From positions 124,001 through 188,000 of the forward strand of contig CAWCTX010000019.1 in assembly GCA_963798505.1 (NCBI GenBank): a DNA stretch of 64,000 bases, written 5' to 3'. The stretch is from CAVWSM01 sp963798505 (lineage in GTDB: Bacteria > Actinomycetota > Actinomycetes > Jiangellales > Jiangellaceae). Made by a program: the position numbers and the translations under genes. The notes beneath the pieces are model-generated. The model searched no databases. It was given only the letters and a program-made list of their open reading frames with translations, and was not told where the DNA came from. Numbering within the stretch: position 1 is the stretch's first letter; the number at the start of each line of letters is the position of its first letter. Of this stretch, positions 8,738 to 17,469 are shown in pieces.

Positions 8738-9523
8738 GTGGAGGTCGTGATCCTGAAGTCCGCGGAAGAGATCGCCAAGGTCGTCGCGGACGCCATCCAG
8801 GCCCTGCTCGAGCGCAAGCCCGACGCCGTCCTCGGGCTCGCGACGGGCTCGAGCCCGCTCAAGGTCTACGACGAGCTCGCCCGTCGCCACAAGGAGGAGG
8901 GGCTCAGCTTCGCCCGGGCGCGGGCATTCTCGCTGGACGAGTACGTCGGACTGCCGCCCGGGCACCCCGAGTCGTACCGCAAGGTCATCGAGCGGGAGTT
9001 CACCAGCCGCGTCGACATCGCACCCGAGTCGGTGACGACGCCCGACGGCAGCGCGAGCGACATCCCCGCGGAGACTGCGCGCTACGAGGCGGCGATCAAG
9101 GCAGCCGGTGGCATCGACCTGCAGCTGCTCGGTGTCGGCACCGACGGTCACCTCGCCTTCAACGAGCCGGGCTCGTCGCTTGCCTCGCGTACGCGCATCA
9201 AGACACTCAACGAACAGACCCGCGTCGACAACGCGCGATTCTTCGGGGGTGACGTCGAGGCGGTGCCGCGGCATGTGCTGACGCAAGGCCTCGGCACGAT
9301 CCTCGAGGCCCGCCACCTGGTGATGATCGCGACAAGCCAGCAGAAGGCGGAGGCCGTCCACCACATCGTCGAGGGGTCCGTCTCGGCGTTCTGGCCGGGC
9401 TCGGTACTGCAGCTGCACGCGCACGCCACGGTCCTGCTCGATGGCCCGGCGGCGTCGCGGCTGCAGCTGTCCGACTACTACCGATCGACGTACGCCGCCA
9501 AGCCGGCCTGGCAGGGCATCTAG
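8738..9523 (+). CDS. nagB: Glucosamine-6-phosphate deaminase
   Basis: The product has 261 residues, the normal length. It converts glucosamine-6-phosphate to fructose-6-phosphate and ammonia in amino-sugar breakdown. Visible signatures are LGLATGSSPLKVYDEL, the catalytic-loop FSLDEYVGLP with HPESYR, and GVGTDGHLAFNEPGSSL. The likely start is the GTG at 8738; the frame is open far upstream, but that part is antisense to pcrA. No good ribosome-binding site is visible, so translation may be leaderless. It is divergent from pcrA, 70 bases apart. Functionally it links to the lipoprotein NagZ encoded at 35.8-37.4 kb. Confidence 0.95.
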   Translation: MEVVILKSAEEIAKVVADAIQALLERKPDAVLGLATGSSPLKVYDELARRHKEEGLSFARARAFSLDEYVGLPPGHPESYRKVIEREFTSRVDIAPESVTTPDGSASDIPAETARYEAAIKAAGGIDLQLLGVGTDGHLAFNEPGSSLASRTRIKTLNEQTRVDNARFFGGDVEAVPRHVLTQGLGTILEARHLVMIATSQQKAEAVHHIVEGSVSAFWPGSVLQLHAHATVLLDGPAASRLQLSDYYRSTYAAKPAWQGI

Positions 9524-9690
9524 GCCCGATCACGCCGACGGCGGACGCGCCGGGCAGTGCACGGCCTCGACTGCCGCGCCTGGCGGGCATCCTCGGCGGC
9601 GACGCCGACGACGCGATGCTCAGCCGGACGTTCACCTCGGTCCGGCTAGCCCGCCGGCAGCGGAGTACGTCAATCACGGTGGGGTCAATG
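9524..9690. other. Intergenic region with no recognisable gene
   Basis: These 167 bases separate convergent nagB and the acetyltransferase. Short open frames exist on both strands but none resembles a protein I know, and I see no convincing hairpin. A plus-strand reading (RLAGILGGDADDAML, around 9575-9620) looks protein-like and could be a decayed gene fragment, but this is weak. Confidence 0.3.
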
Positions 9691-10597
9691 TCAGGTACCG
9701 CTGCTGGACGACTGGGTAACCCGCCCGGCCAACGCCGCCGCCATCGGGATGTTGCCCACGTCGGTTGCCGCCACGATCCGGTCCACACCCTCGCCCACCA
9801 GGTCGTGGGTGCACTGTGCCAGCAGGTCGTAGCCGTAGCCGTGGCCGCGCTGCTCGGGCACCACGCCGATGAAGCCGACTATCGGCGCAGCCATGTTGCG
9901 TCCCGGCACCTGGATGCCGACCAGCTCACCGCCCGGCGTGTACGCCAGCCGCCACCACTCGCGCGGCGAGGGGCACCAGCGGAAGAAGTCGAGCTCCTCC
10001 TGGGCGGCCTGGCTGACGCCGCCCTGCTCGATGGCGCGCCTGGCGTGGCCGTCCAGGGTCGCGCTGTGCACCCGCCGCAGCACCTCGAGGATCACCTCGT
10101 CATCCGGCTCCGGCCTGAACTCCAGACGCCCGGGCCGCTCAGGCAGACCGCAGTCCGGCGTCCAGCAGTAGCGGTAGCGCTCGACCAGCGGTCGGTAGCC
10201 GGCCTCGGTGGCCGCCTCGATCCTGGCCATGCCCGCCGCCAGGGTCGTCGGGTCGTCCCGCCATCCCTGCGGCAGGATCAACTCGTACTCCGCCTGCAGC
10301 GGCACCGTACGCAGCAGCTCGACGGCCGCCACGCGGTCGGTGAAGTCGAACCAGTCGAGCGCGATCGGCTGCTCGTCGTCGGGTCCGGCCCAGAACGCGG
10401 CCCTCGCCACGACTTCGTTGTCGCGCAGCGCGACCCACGTCCAGTCCGGGCGGTACTCGCCGCCGGACGCCACGGTTGCGTAGGTGTTGTGAGGGGGATC
10501 GAGCAGGGCGCGGCCCACGATCCCGGGGTCGGGGAGTGAAGTGAAGAGTTCGCTGTGCCTCGTCCTCGACGACGGCACGTATGACCAACTCGGTCAT
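9691..10597 (-). CDS. GNAT family N-acetyltransferase (one frame break)
   Basis: Most of the protein is read from one frame: PDWTWVALRDNEVVARAAFW near the N-terminus, then the acetyl-CoA-binding segment VGFIGVVPEQRGHGYGYDLL (the Q/RxxGxG/A-type motif) and a C-terminal DVGNIPMAAAL. The natural N-terminus, MTELVIRAVVEDEAQ, lies in another frame and begins at the ATG 10595-10597, which has GGAAGG upstream. Removing one base near 10562 joins the two parts into about 301 residues. I therefore read this as one acetyltransferase with an indel. Substrate is unknown. The gene is convergent with nagB. Confidence 0.78.
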
Positions 10598-10781
10598 GAG
10601 GTCCTTCCGGAAGCTTGTGGCACGCGCTCCCGGGCAGCCCGGCTAATGCCCGGCGACGGGCCGAAGGAAGCGCGGCATGGCAGTCGTGAACATCTCAGCG
10701 CCTCCTTCCTCGGCTCAGCGGGCGTGCCGGCAAGTTAACACACGCGAGTCTCGCAGAGGTTCGTCGAGGCGCGGCCCTGAC

Positions 10782-11435
10782 TCAGACCAGGCGGCGGTCG
10801 GTGGCCCAGCGGGTGAGCTCGTAGCGGTTGGACAGCTGCAGCTTGCGCAGCACCGCCGAGACGTGGGTCTCGACAGTCTTGATGGAGATGAACAGCTCCT
10901 TGGCGATTTCCTTGTACGCGTAGCCGCGGGCGATCAGCCGCAGCACCTCGCGTTCGCGCTGGGTCAGGCGGTCGAGGTCCTCGTCGACGCTGGGCGGGTC
11001 CTGGCCGGCGAACGCATCGAGCACGAACCCGGCCAGCCGCGGGGAGAACACCGCGTCGCCGTCGGCCACCCGACGAATCGCCTTGACGAGATCGGCGCCG
11101 GTGATCGACTTGGTCACGTACCCACGGGCGCCGCCGCGGATGACCCCGATGACGTCCTCGGCCGCGTCCGACACGGAGAGCGCGAGAAACTTCACGTCCG
11201 GCAGCGTCACGTGCAGCTGCCGCAGCACCTCCAGCCCGCCGCCGCCGGGCAGGTGCACGTCGAGGAGTACGACCTCCGGGCGCAACTCGCGGATGACCGC
11301 GATCGCGGACTGCGCGTCCGCTGCCTCCCCGAGGATCTCGACGGCCGCCCCGATCTCCGTCCGCACACCGGACCGAAACATCGCGTGATCGTCGACGATG
11401 ACAACGCGGGGCTTGCTGGGGGTCAGGCTGCTCAC
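10782..11435 (-). CDS. NarL/FixJ-family response regulator
   Basis: The protein has 217 residues. The receiver domain (about 8-125) shows the acidic pair VDDH, phospho-acceptor Asp59 in LLDVHLPGGGG, the switch Ser in ALSVSD, and Lys in YVTKSI. The C-terminal LuxR-type helix-turn-helix (about 150-210) contains LTQREREVLRLIARGYAYKEIAKEL and KTVETHVSAVLRKLQ. Its ATG overlaps the stop of the kinase gene (ATGA at 11432-11435), so the pair is translationally coupled. The likely target is the divergent PspC operon beginning at 12960, by analogy with other actinobacterial PspC two-component loci. Confidence 0.95.
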   Translation of the reverse strand: MSSLTPSKPRVVIVDDHAMFRSGVRTEIGAAVEILGEAADAQSAIAVIRELRPEVVLLDVHLPGGGGLEVLRQLHVTLPDVKFLALSVSDAAEDVIGVIRGGARGYVTKSITGADLVKAIRRVADGDAVFSPRLAGFVLDAFAGQDPPSVDEDLDRLTQREREVLRLIARGYAYKEIAKELFISIKTVETHVSAVLRKLQLSNRYELTRWATDRRLV

Positions 11436-12628
11436 GGGTTTCTCCTCAGGGTCAGGTGCACCTCTGTGCCCTTGCCGGCATCGCTGCGGATGTCGGCCTT
11501 TCCTCCGTAGCGCTCCATGCGGCCGACGATCGAGCCGCGTACGCCCATGCGGTCGGCCGATACCGCGTCGGGGTCGAAGCCGATGCCACGGTCGCGGACG
11601 AAGACATCGATCTGCGCGTCCTCGACCTCGGCGTAGACATCGACCAGCGGGGCACCTGAATGCTTCGCGGCATTCGTGACGGCTTCTCGTACGGCCGCCA
11701 ACACCGCGGTGGCCGGCTCGTCCGGCCGGCAGTCGCCGACCACGACGACCTCGACCGGGACTCCATGCGCGTCCTCGGCCTCGGCCGCGATGCGCGCGAG
11801 TGCGGCCTTGAACGACTCGTCGGCCGCGGCATGGCCCTCATACAGCCAGGAGCGCAGGTCGCGTTCCTGGCTGCGGGCCAGCCTCGTCACGGCCCGCGGG
11901 TCGTCGGACTGCTTCTGGATTAGGGCGAGTGTCTGCAGGACGCTGTCGTGCAGGTGCGCGGCCACGTCGGCCCGCTCCTGCGAGAGGATGCGCTCGCGCC
12001 GCTCGGCGGCAAGCTCGCGCCACAGTCGCAGCCCCCACGGCGCGATGATGATGACGAGCCCGAGCAGGACGACGATGGCGGCTGTGATGCCCTCGGTGGG
12101 GGCGCTCAGATCGCCCTCAATCGCAAAGAAGATCACCGCACCGGCTACCACGAGCGCCACACCGGCTGCGACGCGAGCCAGCGTGACGACCCGCCTCCGC
12201 AACGGCACCTTCTGCTCGACCCGCTCGCTGCTGCTGCGACGGCGCTCGCTCGAGTCGACCTGGAGCCAGATGAGGCCCAGCCCGGCGAGGATGAGCACGG
12301 CCGGCCAAAATATGACGGCCGACAGCCCGCTGTTGAGGTTCTGCTGGATGAGCAGGACGCCGCCGGTCAGCGCGACCAGTGCGACGAGCTGACCGAAGTC
12401 CTCGCGACGCCGCCGCGGTCCCGATCGCTTGCCCGCGCGAGTGGCGGCGGCCACGCCAGCAGGCTGCAGGAGATCTTCGGGTCGACGCTGCGGTACGAAG
12501 ATCCACAGCCCGAGATAGACCAGCACCCCGAACCCGTACAGCACGGTCGTCGCGGCAAAGAGCAGGCGCACCGTCAACGGGCTGACGCCGATGTGGTCGG
12601 CCACGCCTCCCGCCACCCCCGCGAGCAT
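11432..12628 (-). CDS. PspC-domain sensor histidine kinase
   Basis: The product has 398 residues from the first standard start. The N-terminal PspC domain (LAGVAGGVADHIGV...LLFAATTVLYGFGVLVYLGLWI) is followed by about four further membrane segments (80-205), a HisKA_3-type box AAHLHDSVLQTLA (His227), an N-box AVREAVTNAAKH and a G-box DRGIGFDPD. The PspC domain really begins upstream: residues reading PPLRRRTEGR precede the ATG in frame. That extension reaches an ATC codon at 12755-12757 placed 8 bases after AAGGAG, where an ATG would be expected. So the true start is either a rare AUC or a misread ATG. It is predicted to sense envelope stress. Confidence 0.9.
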   Translation of the reverse strand: MLAGVAGGVADHIGVSPLTVRLLFAATTVLYGFGVLVYLGLWIFVPQRRPEDLLQPAGVAAATRAGKRSGPRRRREDFGQLVALVALTGGVLLIQQNLNSGLSAVIFWPAVLILAGLGLIWLQVDSSERRRSSSERVEQKVPLRRRVVTLARVAAGVALVVAGAVIFFAIEGDLSAPTEGITAAIVVLLGLVIIIAPWGLRLWRELAAERRERILSQERADVAAHLHDSVLQTLALIQKQSDDPRAVTRLARSQERDLRSWLYEGHAAADESFKAALARIAAEAEDAHGVPVEVVVVGDCRPDEPATAVLAAVREAVTNAAKHSGAPLVDVYAEVEDAQIDVFVRDRGIGFDPDAVSADRMGVRGSIVGRMERYGGKADIRSDAGKGTEVHLTLRRNP

Positions 12629-12757
12629 CCGGCCCTCCGTACGGCGACGCAGCGGCGGCCCGGGCGAGGAGGTGACAGCGGGCGCATCCGGGGCAGGGCG
12701 AGACCGACCAACCGGCGGCGTGCCGGTGGTCGGGGCGTCCTGACTGGCGGTGCTGAT

Positions 12758-12959
12758 GGGGCGAGCTCCTTAGGCCGCTGAGGCTGACCAGGGTGTTTGT
12801 ACCCATCGATCGTCACACGCGGGCACCCCTGCCGACCACAGGGACGACCCCGACACAACCCGGACGTGTCCCCGCAGCCGGGCACCAAGCCGGAATCAGG
12901 GCAAGAGCCGGGGCTATCCCTGATGGGCGCAGGGCCTGTCGTGACGCACGATCAATGGC
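12758..12959. promoter_or_regulatory. Divergent regulatory region between PspC kinase and PspC effector
   Basis: About 200 bases separate the putative kinase start from the plus-strand PspC gene; 331 bases if the annotated ATG at 12628 is used. Both promoters must lie here. I see no clear -10/-35 pair or inverted repeat, and no Shine-Dalgarno sequence before the ATG at 12960. Confidence 0.4.
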
Positions 12960-14278
12960 ATGAGTGAGCAGTACGACCAGTCCGCCGCCGGCCCAGGCGG
13001 TCCCTACGGCAGCCAGCCACCGTCGCGCGACTTCGGTGAGCTGCTGCGCCGCCTGCGCCGCAGCCGGTCCGATCGGATGATCGCCGGCGTCGCCGGGGGT
13101 CTGGCCCGCCAGCTGCGCGTGGACCCAGTCCTGGTGCGGGTGATCCTCGTCGCACTCGTGTTCGTCTCGGGCGCCGGCCTGCTGATCTACGCGATCGCCT
13201 GGCTGCTCGTCCCGGACGAGTCCGATGACAGGAGCGTCATCGATCGCGCGCTCGGCGGCCACCCGTCGCCAGGGCGCACACGGTCGCTGTTGCTCGGCGC
13301 CGGCCTGATCTTCCTGGCCGTGACCGTCATCGCCTCGGCTGCCCAAGCGGACTTCGGTGGGGTGATCCTGTTCGGGCTGCTCGCCTTCGGCGCGGTCTTC
13401 CTGCTGCGCCGCGCGGATGAGCCGCAAGAGCCCTACCGACCGCCATACGTACCACCGGCCCACACCGCGACGATGCCTCAGCAGGGACCGGAGTCGGCAG
13501 CTCCGACAACGGACCCCGAGGCAGCTCCGCAGGCGGGCCCGACGACACCGGCCGCCGCGGCGCCATCCGGCCCGTTCGCTGCCGAGCCGCAACCGGCGTG
13601 GGCGGCGGCCCCGCCGCAGTGGGCCCCCCCGCCGGCCCGTCCCCCCAAGCCCCCCAAGCCCCCCAAGGAGCACTCGCCGTTGACGGCGATGGTGCTGAGC
13701 GCTCTGCTCGTCGTCCTCGGCGCGATGGCCGCTTTCGACGCGGGGTTCGCCAGCATCCCGGCGGCGGCCTACTTCGCGGCCGCTCTCGCGGTCGTCGGTG
13801 GTGGCCTCATCGCCGCCACCTGGTTCGGCCGGGCTCGCGGCCTCATCGCGCTCGGCACGCTGCTCGCCGTGGCGCTTCCCCTCGCCACGGCGGCGGGTGA
13901 GGTCACGCGCGGCGCCGATGGTGAGTGGGGCGACTTCACGTTCACGCCGCAGTCCATAGCCCAACTCCGGGCCCTGGACAAAGTCGGCGGTGGTGAGACG
14001 GTTTACGACCTGACCGATGTTCCCTTCCCCCAGGAACCACGACACTGAGCCTCGACCAGGGCGTCGGCACGCTCGAGGTGATCGTCCCGGACGACGTTGA
14101 CGTCGAGGTCGACGCACACGCCTTCATGGGCACCATCGAACTTTTCGGGGATGAGGCCGAGGGTGCCTTCGGCTTCGACGCCGCGGCGGAAACCAACACG
14201 GATTCCGCCGACGACGCCCTACTCAAGCTCGACATCAACATCGGCGCCGGAGAGGTGATCGTCCGTGAAGCGGCATGA
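12960..14278 (+). CDS. PspC-domain membrane protein with C-terminal toast-rack-like domain (one frame break)
   Basis: The N-terminus carries a PspC domain (IAGVAGGLARQLRVDPVLVRVILV, near residue 42) and several membrane segments. A Pro/Ala-rich linker follows, with three tandem PPK units encoded by C-rich 9-base repeats at about 13646-13672, then more membrane segments (about 240-310). The frame stops at 14046-14048 after VPFPQEPRH. One frame over, the protein continues as TTLSLDQGVGTLEVIVPDDVD and on to IGAGEVIVREAA at 14278, the usual C-terminal beta-rich part of such PspC/LiaF-like proteins. A single missing base near 14036, beside a C-run, explains this. It is probably the output or partner of the divergent two-component system. 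Confidence 0.82.
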
Positions 14279-14528
14279 GCCCGACGTCACATCCTTCGTC
14301 TTCGGCCTGATCTTCGTGGGCCTGGCGCTGGTGTGGCCCTTCTTCGAGCTCGACATCATCGACTGGCCCGGCCTCGGGATCGTGCTGCCCCTGATGCTCA
14401 TGGGTGTGGGAGCGGTCGGCCTGGTGATGTCGGTGCGCAAGTCGCGCCGGCCCCAGGTGCAGGAGGCCGACCCCTTGGCAATCGCCAAGCTCGAGCACGA
14501 GCTGGGCATGGACGAGCCCCGCACCTGA
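14265..14528 (+). CDS. Small two-helix membrane protein of the PspC operon
   Basis: The product has 87 residues with two hydrophobic segments (about 9-28 FVFGLIFVGLALVWPFF and 36-56 GIVLPLMLMGVGAVGLVMSV), a basic patch, and an acidic tail containing AKLEHELGMDEP. It overlaps the end of the PspC gene by 14 bases, so it is co-translated. I recognise no named family; small proteins of this shape are common in PspC operons. It is convergent with the phosphodiesterase gene, 25 bases apart. Confidence 0.75.
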   Translation: MKRHEPDVTSFVFGLIFVGLALVWPFFELDIIDWPGLGIVLPLMLMGVGAVGLVMSVRKSRRPQVQEADPLAIAKLEHELGMDEPRT

Positions 14529-14553
14529 CGCGGTGCGGGGCGAGTCCCCCAGC

Positions 14554-15683
14554 TCAGTCGGACATCAGGTCAACGGCGAGCCGGGCGGTGTCGGGGTTGT
14601 CAGAGAACAAGCCATCGATGCCGGTCGCGAGGAACGCCTCGTACTCCGCGAGCGCGTCGCCATAGTCCGCCGGGTTGGTGCCCTTGCGCAGGTTCGCCGG
14701 CAGGAACGTGTTCTCGTTGCGGAACGTCCACGGGTGCACGTCCAAGTCGGCAGCATGGGCGTTGGCCACCAAGGCGCTCGGCGTGCCGAGGCTGCCGTCG
14801 GGGTTGCGCGGGATCACGAGGCCCTTGTCCGGCCCGAGACCATCGGCGTACCGCGCGATCTCGGCGAGGCCGGCAGGCGTGATGAGGTCGGCGTAGGTCC
14901 GCGGATCACCAGCGGCCACCAAGTCGTACGGCGCTCCGCTCGCCGCCACCAGCTGCACGATCGGGACACTGAGCTTGCGATCGAGCTCACGCAGGTTGCT
15001 CGTCTCGAACGACTGCACGAAGACCTTGGCGCTGCGCCGGTCGAGCCCGTTGCGCTTGAGCGTGCGTGTGAGCGGCTCCTCCAGGGACAGCCCGATCCCG
15101 TCGAAGTAGGTCGGGTGCTTCGTCTCCGGGTAGATGCCGATCTCCCGGCCGTACTCGCGGCGTGCGTCCTTCACGAGGTCGATGACTTCCTGCAGGGTCG
15201 GCACCTCGAACCGGCCGTCATAGAGCGTGTTCTCCTGGCGCACGGCCGGGATCCGCTCGATGGCGCGCAGCGTCTTGAGCTCGGCGAGGGTGAAGTCCTC
15301 GGTGAACCAGCCGGTGAGCGAGACACCGTCGATCACCTTCGTGGCGCGCCGGTCAGCGAACTCCGGATGCGCTGCGACGTCGGTCGTACCCGAGATCTCG
15401 TTCTCATGGCGGGCGACCAACACACCGTCCTTGGTCGAGACGAGGTCGGGCTCGACATAGTCGGCGCCGAGCTGGATCGCCAGCTCGTACGACGCGAGCG
15501 TGTGCTCCGGACGGTAGCCGGATGCACCACGGTGTCCGACGACGAGCGGCGCCGAGGCTTCCTTGTCGCCGGCGCGGCGGTCTGCCTCGCCAGGGGCTGC
15601 GATGGCGGCCGGGATCGTCAGCGCAGCGGCCGTCGCGGCCACCGCCGCCAGTCCGGCGGCAAGGCGCGTGTCAGGGAACGCAC
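14554..15683 (-). CDS. Secreted glycerophosphodiester phosphodiesterase (GlpQ-like; one frame break in signal peptide)
   Basis: The mature part has the GDPD TIM-barrel signatures GHRGASGYRPEHTLASYELAI, YVEPDLVSTKDGVLVARHE (metal-binding Glu/Asp and His) and IGIYPETKHP, and ends with GIDGLFSDNPDTA. It hydrolyses glycerophosphodiesters to glycerol-3-phosphate and an alcohol. The main frame opens at 15642. A GTG at 15681-15683, with GAGGAG 7 bases upstream, starts MRSLTRAL and joins the Ala-rich hydrophobic signal sequence ending AAIAAPG if one base is restored near 15661. I take that as the true start. The gene follows the paralogous GDPD gene by 19 bases, forming a two-gene operon. Confidence 0.88.
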
Positions 15684-15702
15684 AAGTGTTCTCCTCTTCG
15701 GG

Positions 15703-16692
15703 TCAGGGCGTCGGGCCAGCAAGTTGGACGCGACCGTTGACGGAAATGCCATGGCGGTGTGCGGCCACCGCGATGCGTGCGATGTCGGGGCTGTCGGTGA
15801 AGATGCCGTCGACGCCCGCCGACACGTACGCCTGGTGCTCGAGCACCGTCTGCCCGTGCAGGTGCGGCGCGCGGCCTACCCGCAGGCTGCGTGGCAGAAA
15901 CGCGTTCTCGGGGCGCAGCGTCCACACATGCACCTCGAGTCCGCGCGCGTGGGCATCGTCCACCAGTGAGGTCGGCCGCCCGAGCCCCAGGTCGGTGGTG
16001 GGCATGACGAGGCGCTTGTCGACTCCGATGGCGTACGCGTAGGCCGCGATGGCCGAGAGGTCGTACGACGTGTCGATGCCGAGGATCTGGACGAGCGGCA
16101 CCCGCAGCCACTCAGCGAGCCTGCGCAGCGTCGGAGCCTCGAAGCACTGGACGAAGACCATGGCGTGCGGGTCATCAAGCCGGTTGCGCTGCAAAGTGTC
16201 CGCGATGCGCTCGTCCAGGGGCAGGCCGAGAGCGGCGAAGTGGCGCGGATGCTTGGCCTCGGGGTAGATGCCGATCGGGCCGCCCATGACTCGGCTTGCT
16301 CGGGTGACCAGGTCGATCACGTCTTGCAGCGTGGGGATGGCGTGCTGCCCGTCGTAGCGCACGTTGCCGGGGCGGAGATCGGCATGCCGTTCCTTCGCGC
16401 GCAGCGTCTGGAGCTCGGCGAAGGGCGAAGTCCTCGACGAACCAGCCGACTGACGAGCTCCCCGTCGACATTCTTGGTGCTGGTAGCGGTCGGCGAACTC
16501 CGGTCGTTCGGCGACGTCGGTGGTGGCCGAGAGCTCCGGCTCGTGGCGGCAGACGAGGACCCCGTCGCCGGTGACCACGAGATCGGGTTCGAGGTAGTCG
16601 GCGCCGAGGGCGATCGCCAGCAGATAGGACGCGAGCGTGTGCTCCGGTCGGTGCGCCGAGGCCCCCCGGTGCGCAATCACAATGGGATGCAC
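15703..16692 (-). CDS. Cytoplasmic glycerophosphodiester phosphodiesterase (two compensating frame breaks)
   Basis: The protein has 329 residues and no signal peptide, beginning at GTG 16690-16692 as MHPIVIAHRGASAHRPEHTL. It has the same family landmarks as its neighbour: YLEPDLVVTGDGVLVCRHE, IGIYPEAKHP, FVQCFEAPTLRRL and GVDGIFTDSPD. Between about 16430 and 16490 the translation becomes arginine-rich nonsense. The expected DGELVS and GWFVEDF appear in the other two frames, so two small indels cancel each other. It is probably an intracellular paralogue that uses imported glycerophosphodiesters, and it is first in the operon. Confidence 0.85.
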   Translation of the reverse strand: MHPIVIAHRGASAHRPEHTLASYLLAIALGADYLEPDLVVTGDGVLVCRHEPELSATTDVAERPEFADRYQHQECRRGARQSAGSSRTSPFAELQTLRAKERHADLRPGNVRYDGQHAIPTLQDVIDLVTRASRVMGGPIGIYPEAKHPRHFAALGLPLDERIADTLQRNRLDDPHAMVFVQCFEAPTLRRLAEWLRVPLVQILGIDTSYDLSAIAAYAYAIGVDKRLVMPTTDLGLGRPTSLVDDAHARGLEVHVWTLRPENAFLPRSLRVGRAPHLHGQTVLEHQAYVSAGVDGIFTDSPDIARIAVAAHRHGISVNGRVQLAGPTP

Positions 16693-16773
16693 GTGTTCGA
16701 GGCAACCCGGCGCAGATGACGCCGTGGGGGTGTTACCTCGACGTGTCGGTTACAGGACGCCGACAATCGGACC

Positions 16774-17469
16774 ATGCATCGCAACCGCGTATCCCCCACC
16801 GGCGAGCTCGTAGCGACATCGCTGAGGGGCGCATGGACCGGCAATCGCGGCATCCTCCACGAAGGCACCGAGATCCGCCGCTTCCACGCCGGCAAGCTCT
16901 GGATCGTCTGCGCATTGAGCTATAGGGAGCAGCGGCTGCAGCAATGGGCTCGCGGGCACTACACGGTGCTGTTCTTCCATGACGAGGCGGTCGCGCTGGC
17001 TGCGGGGCATCGGCCGTGCGCGTTCTGTCGGCGGGAGTCGTACGACTCATATCGAAAGGCGCTCATCACCGCCTGGTACGTCCCACGGCTGCTCAGGGCC
17101 GAGGAGCTCGATGAGCTGCTGCACAGCCAGCGCCTGCTCCCGAGGACGCACACCCGACGGCTGCACCCGATGCCCTGGTTGTCGCTGCCAGACGGCGTGT
17201 TCGTCCAGCAGGACGGCGGCCCGGCGCTGGTGCTGGGCGATGCGCTCGTTCCGTGGACCGCCGCGGGGTACGGGACGCCCGAGGCGCGACCACGGTTGGG
17301 CTCGGCCTCGGTGCTCACCCCGCCGGCAAGCGTGGCGGCGATCCGCGGCGGCTATGCCCCGCAGATCGCCCCCGTGATCATGAAGGATCCCAACCCCCAT
17401 AGGGGGGCGAGCCTTCATGATCACGGGCGGCTCACTCCCACTCGATCGTGCCCGGCGGCTTGCTGGTGA
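16774..17469 (+). CDS. Conserved hypothetical protein with CxxC zinc-like motif
   Basis: The product has up to 231 residues. The N-terminal half reads TPTGELVAT-like and MGNRGILHE-like elements, then FFHDEAVALAAGHRPCAFCRRESYDSY (near residues 66-92); the paired Cys resembles Ada-type metal-binding modules. I know similar actinobacterial hypotheticals but no function. Family members normally end near GYAPQIAP. Here the frame reads on for about 30 residues through an intergenic hairpin and into sequence antisense to guaA, so a stop codon may have been lost to a sequencing error, and the true end is probably near 17370. Confidence 0.65.
   Translation: MHRNRVSPTGELVATSLRGAWTGNRGILHEGTEIRRFHAGKLWIVCALSYREQRLQQWARGHYTVLFFHDEAVALAAGHRPCAFCRRESYDSYRKALITAWYVPRLLRAEELDELLHSQRLLPRTHTRRLHPMPWLSLPDGVFVQQDGGPALVLGDALVPWTAAGYGTPEARPRLGSASVLTPPASVAAIRGGYAPQIAPVIMKDPNPHRGASLHDHGRLTPTRSCPAACW
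17371..17427. terminator. GATCA-type intergenic hairpin repeat
   Basis: Perfect 16-bp arms (17371-17386 and 17412-17427; core CCCGTGATCATGAAGG) enclose an inner C5/G5 mini-stem. It lies immediately 3' to guaA (stop at 17432) and at the end of the convergent gene, so it is a likely bidirectional terminator. It shares its GTGATCA...GAAGG core with the element at 25137. Confidence 0.75.

Noticed and set aside
10598..10781. Short frames between the acetyltransferase and the response regulator
   Set aside because: The roughly 180 bases show no coding pattern, start signal or clear hairpin; I regard this as plain intergenic DNA.
13646..13672. C-rich tandem 9-base repeats as a CRISPR-like or regulatory array
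   Set aside because: They encode the PPK linker of the PspC protein in frame; no spacers or flanking genes suggest an array.
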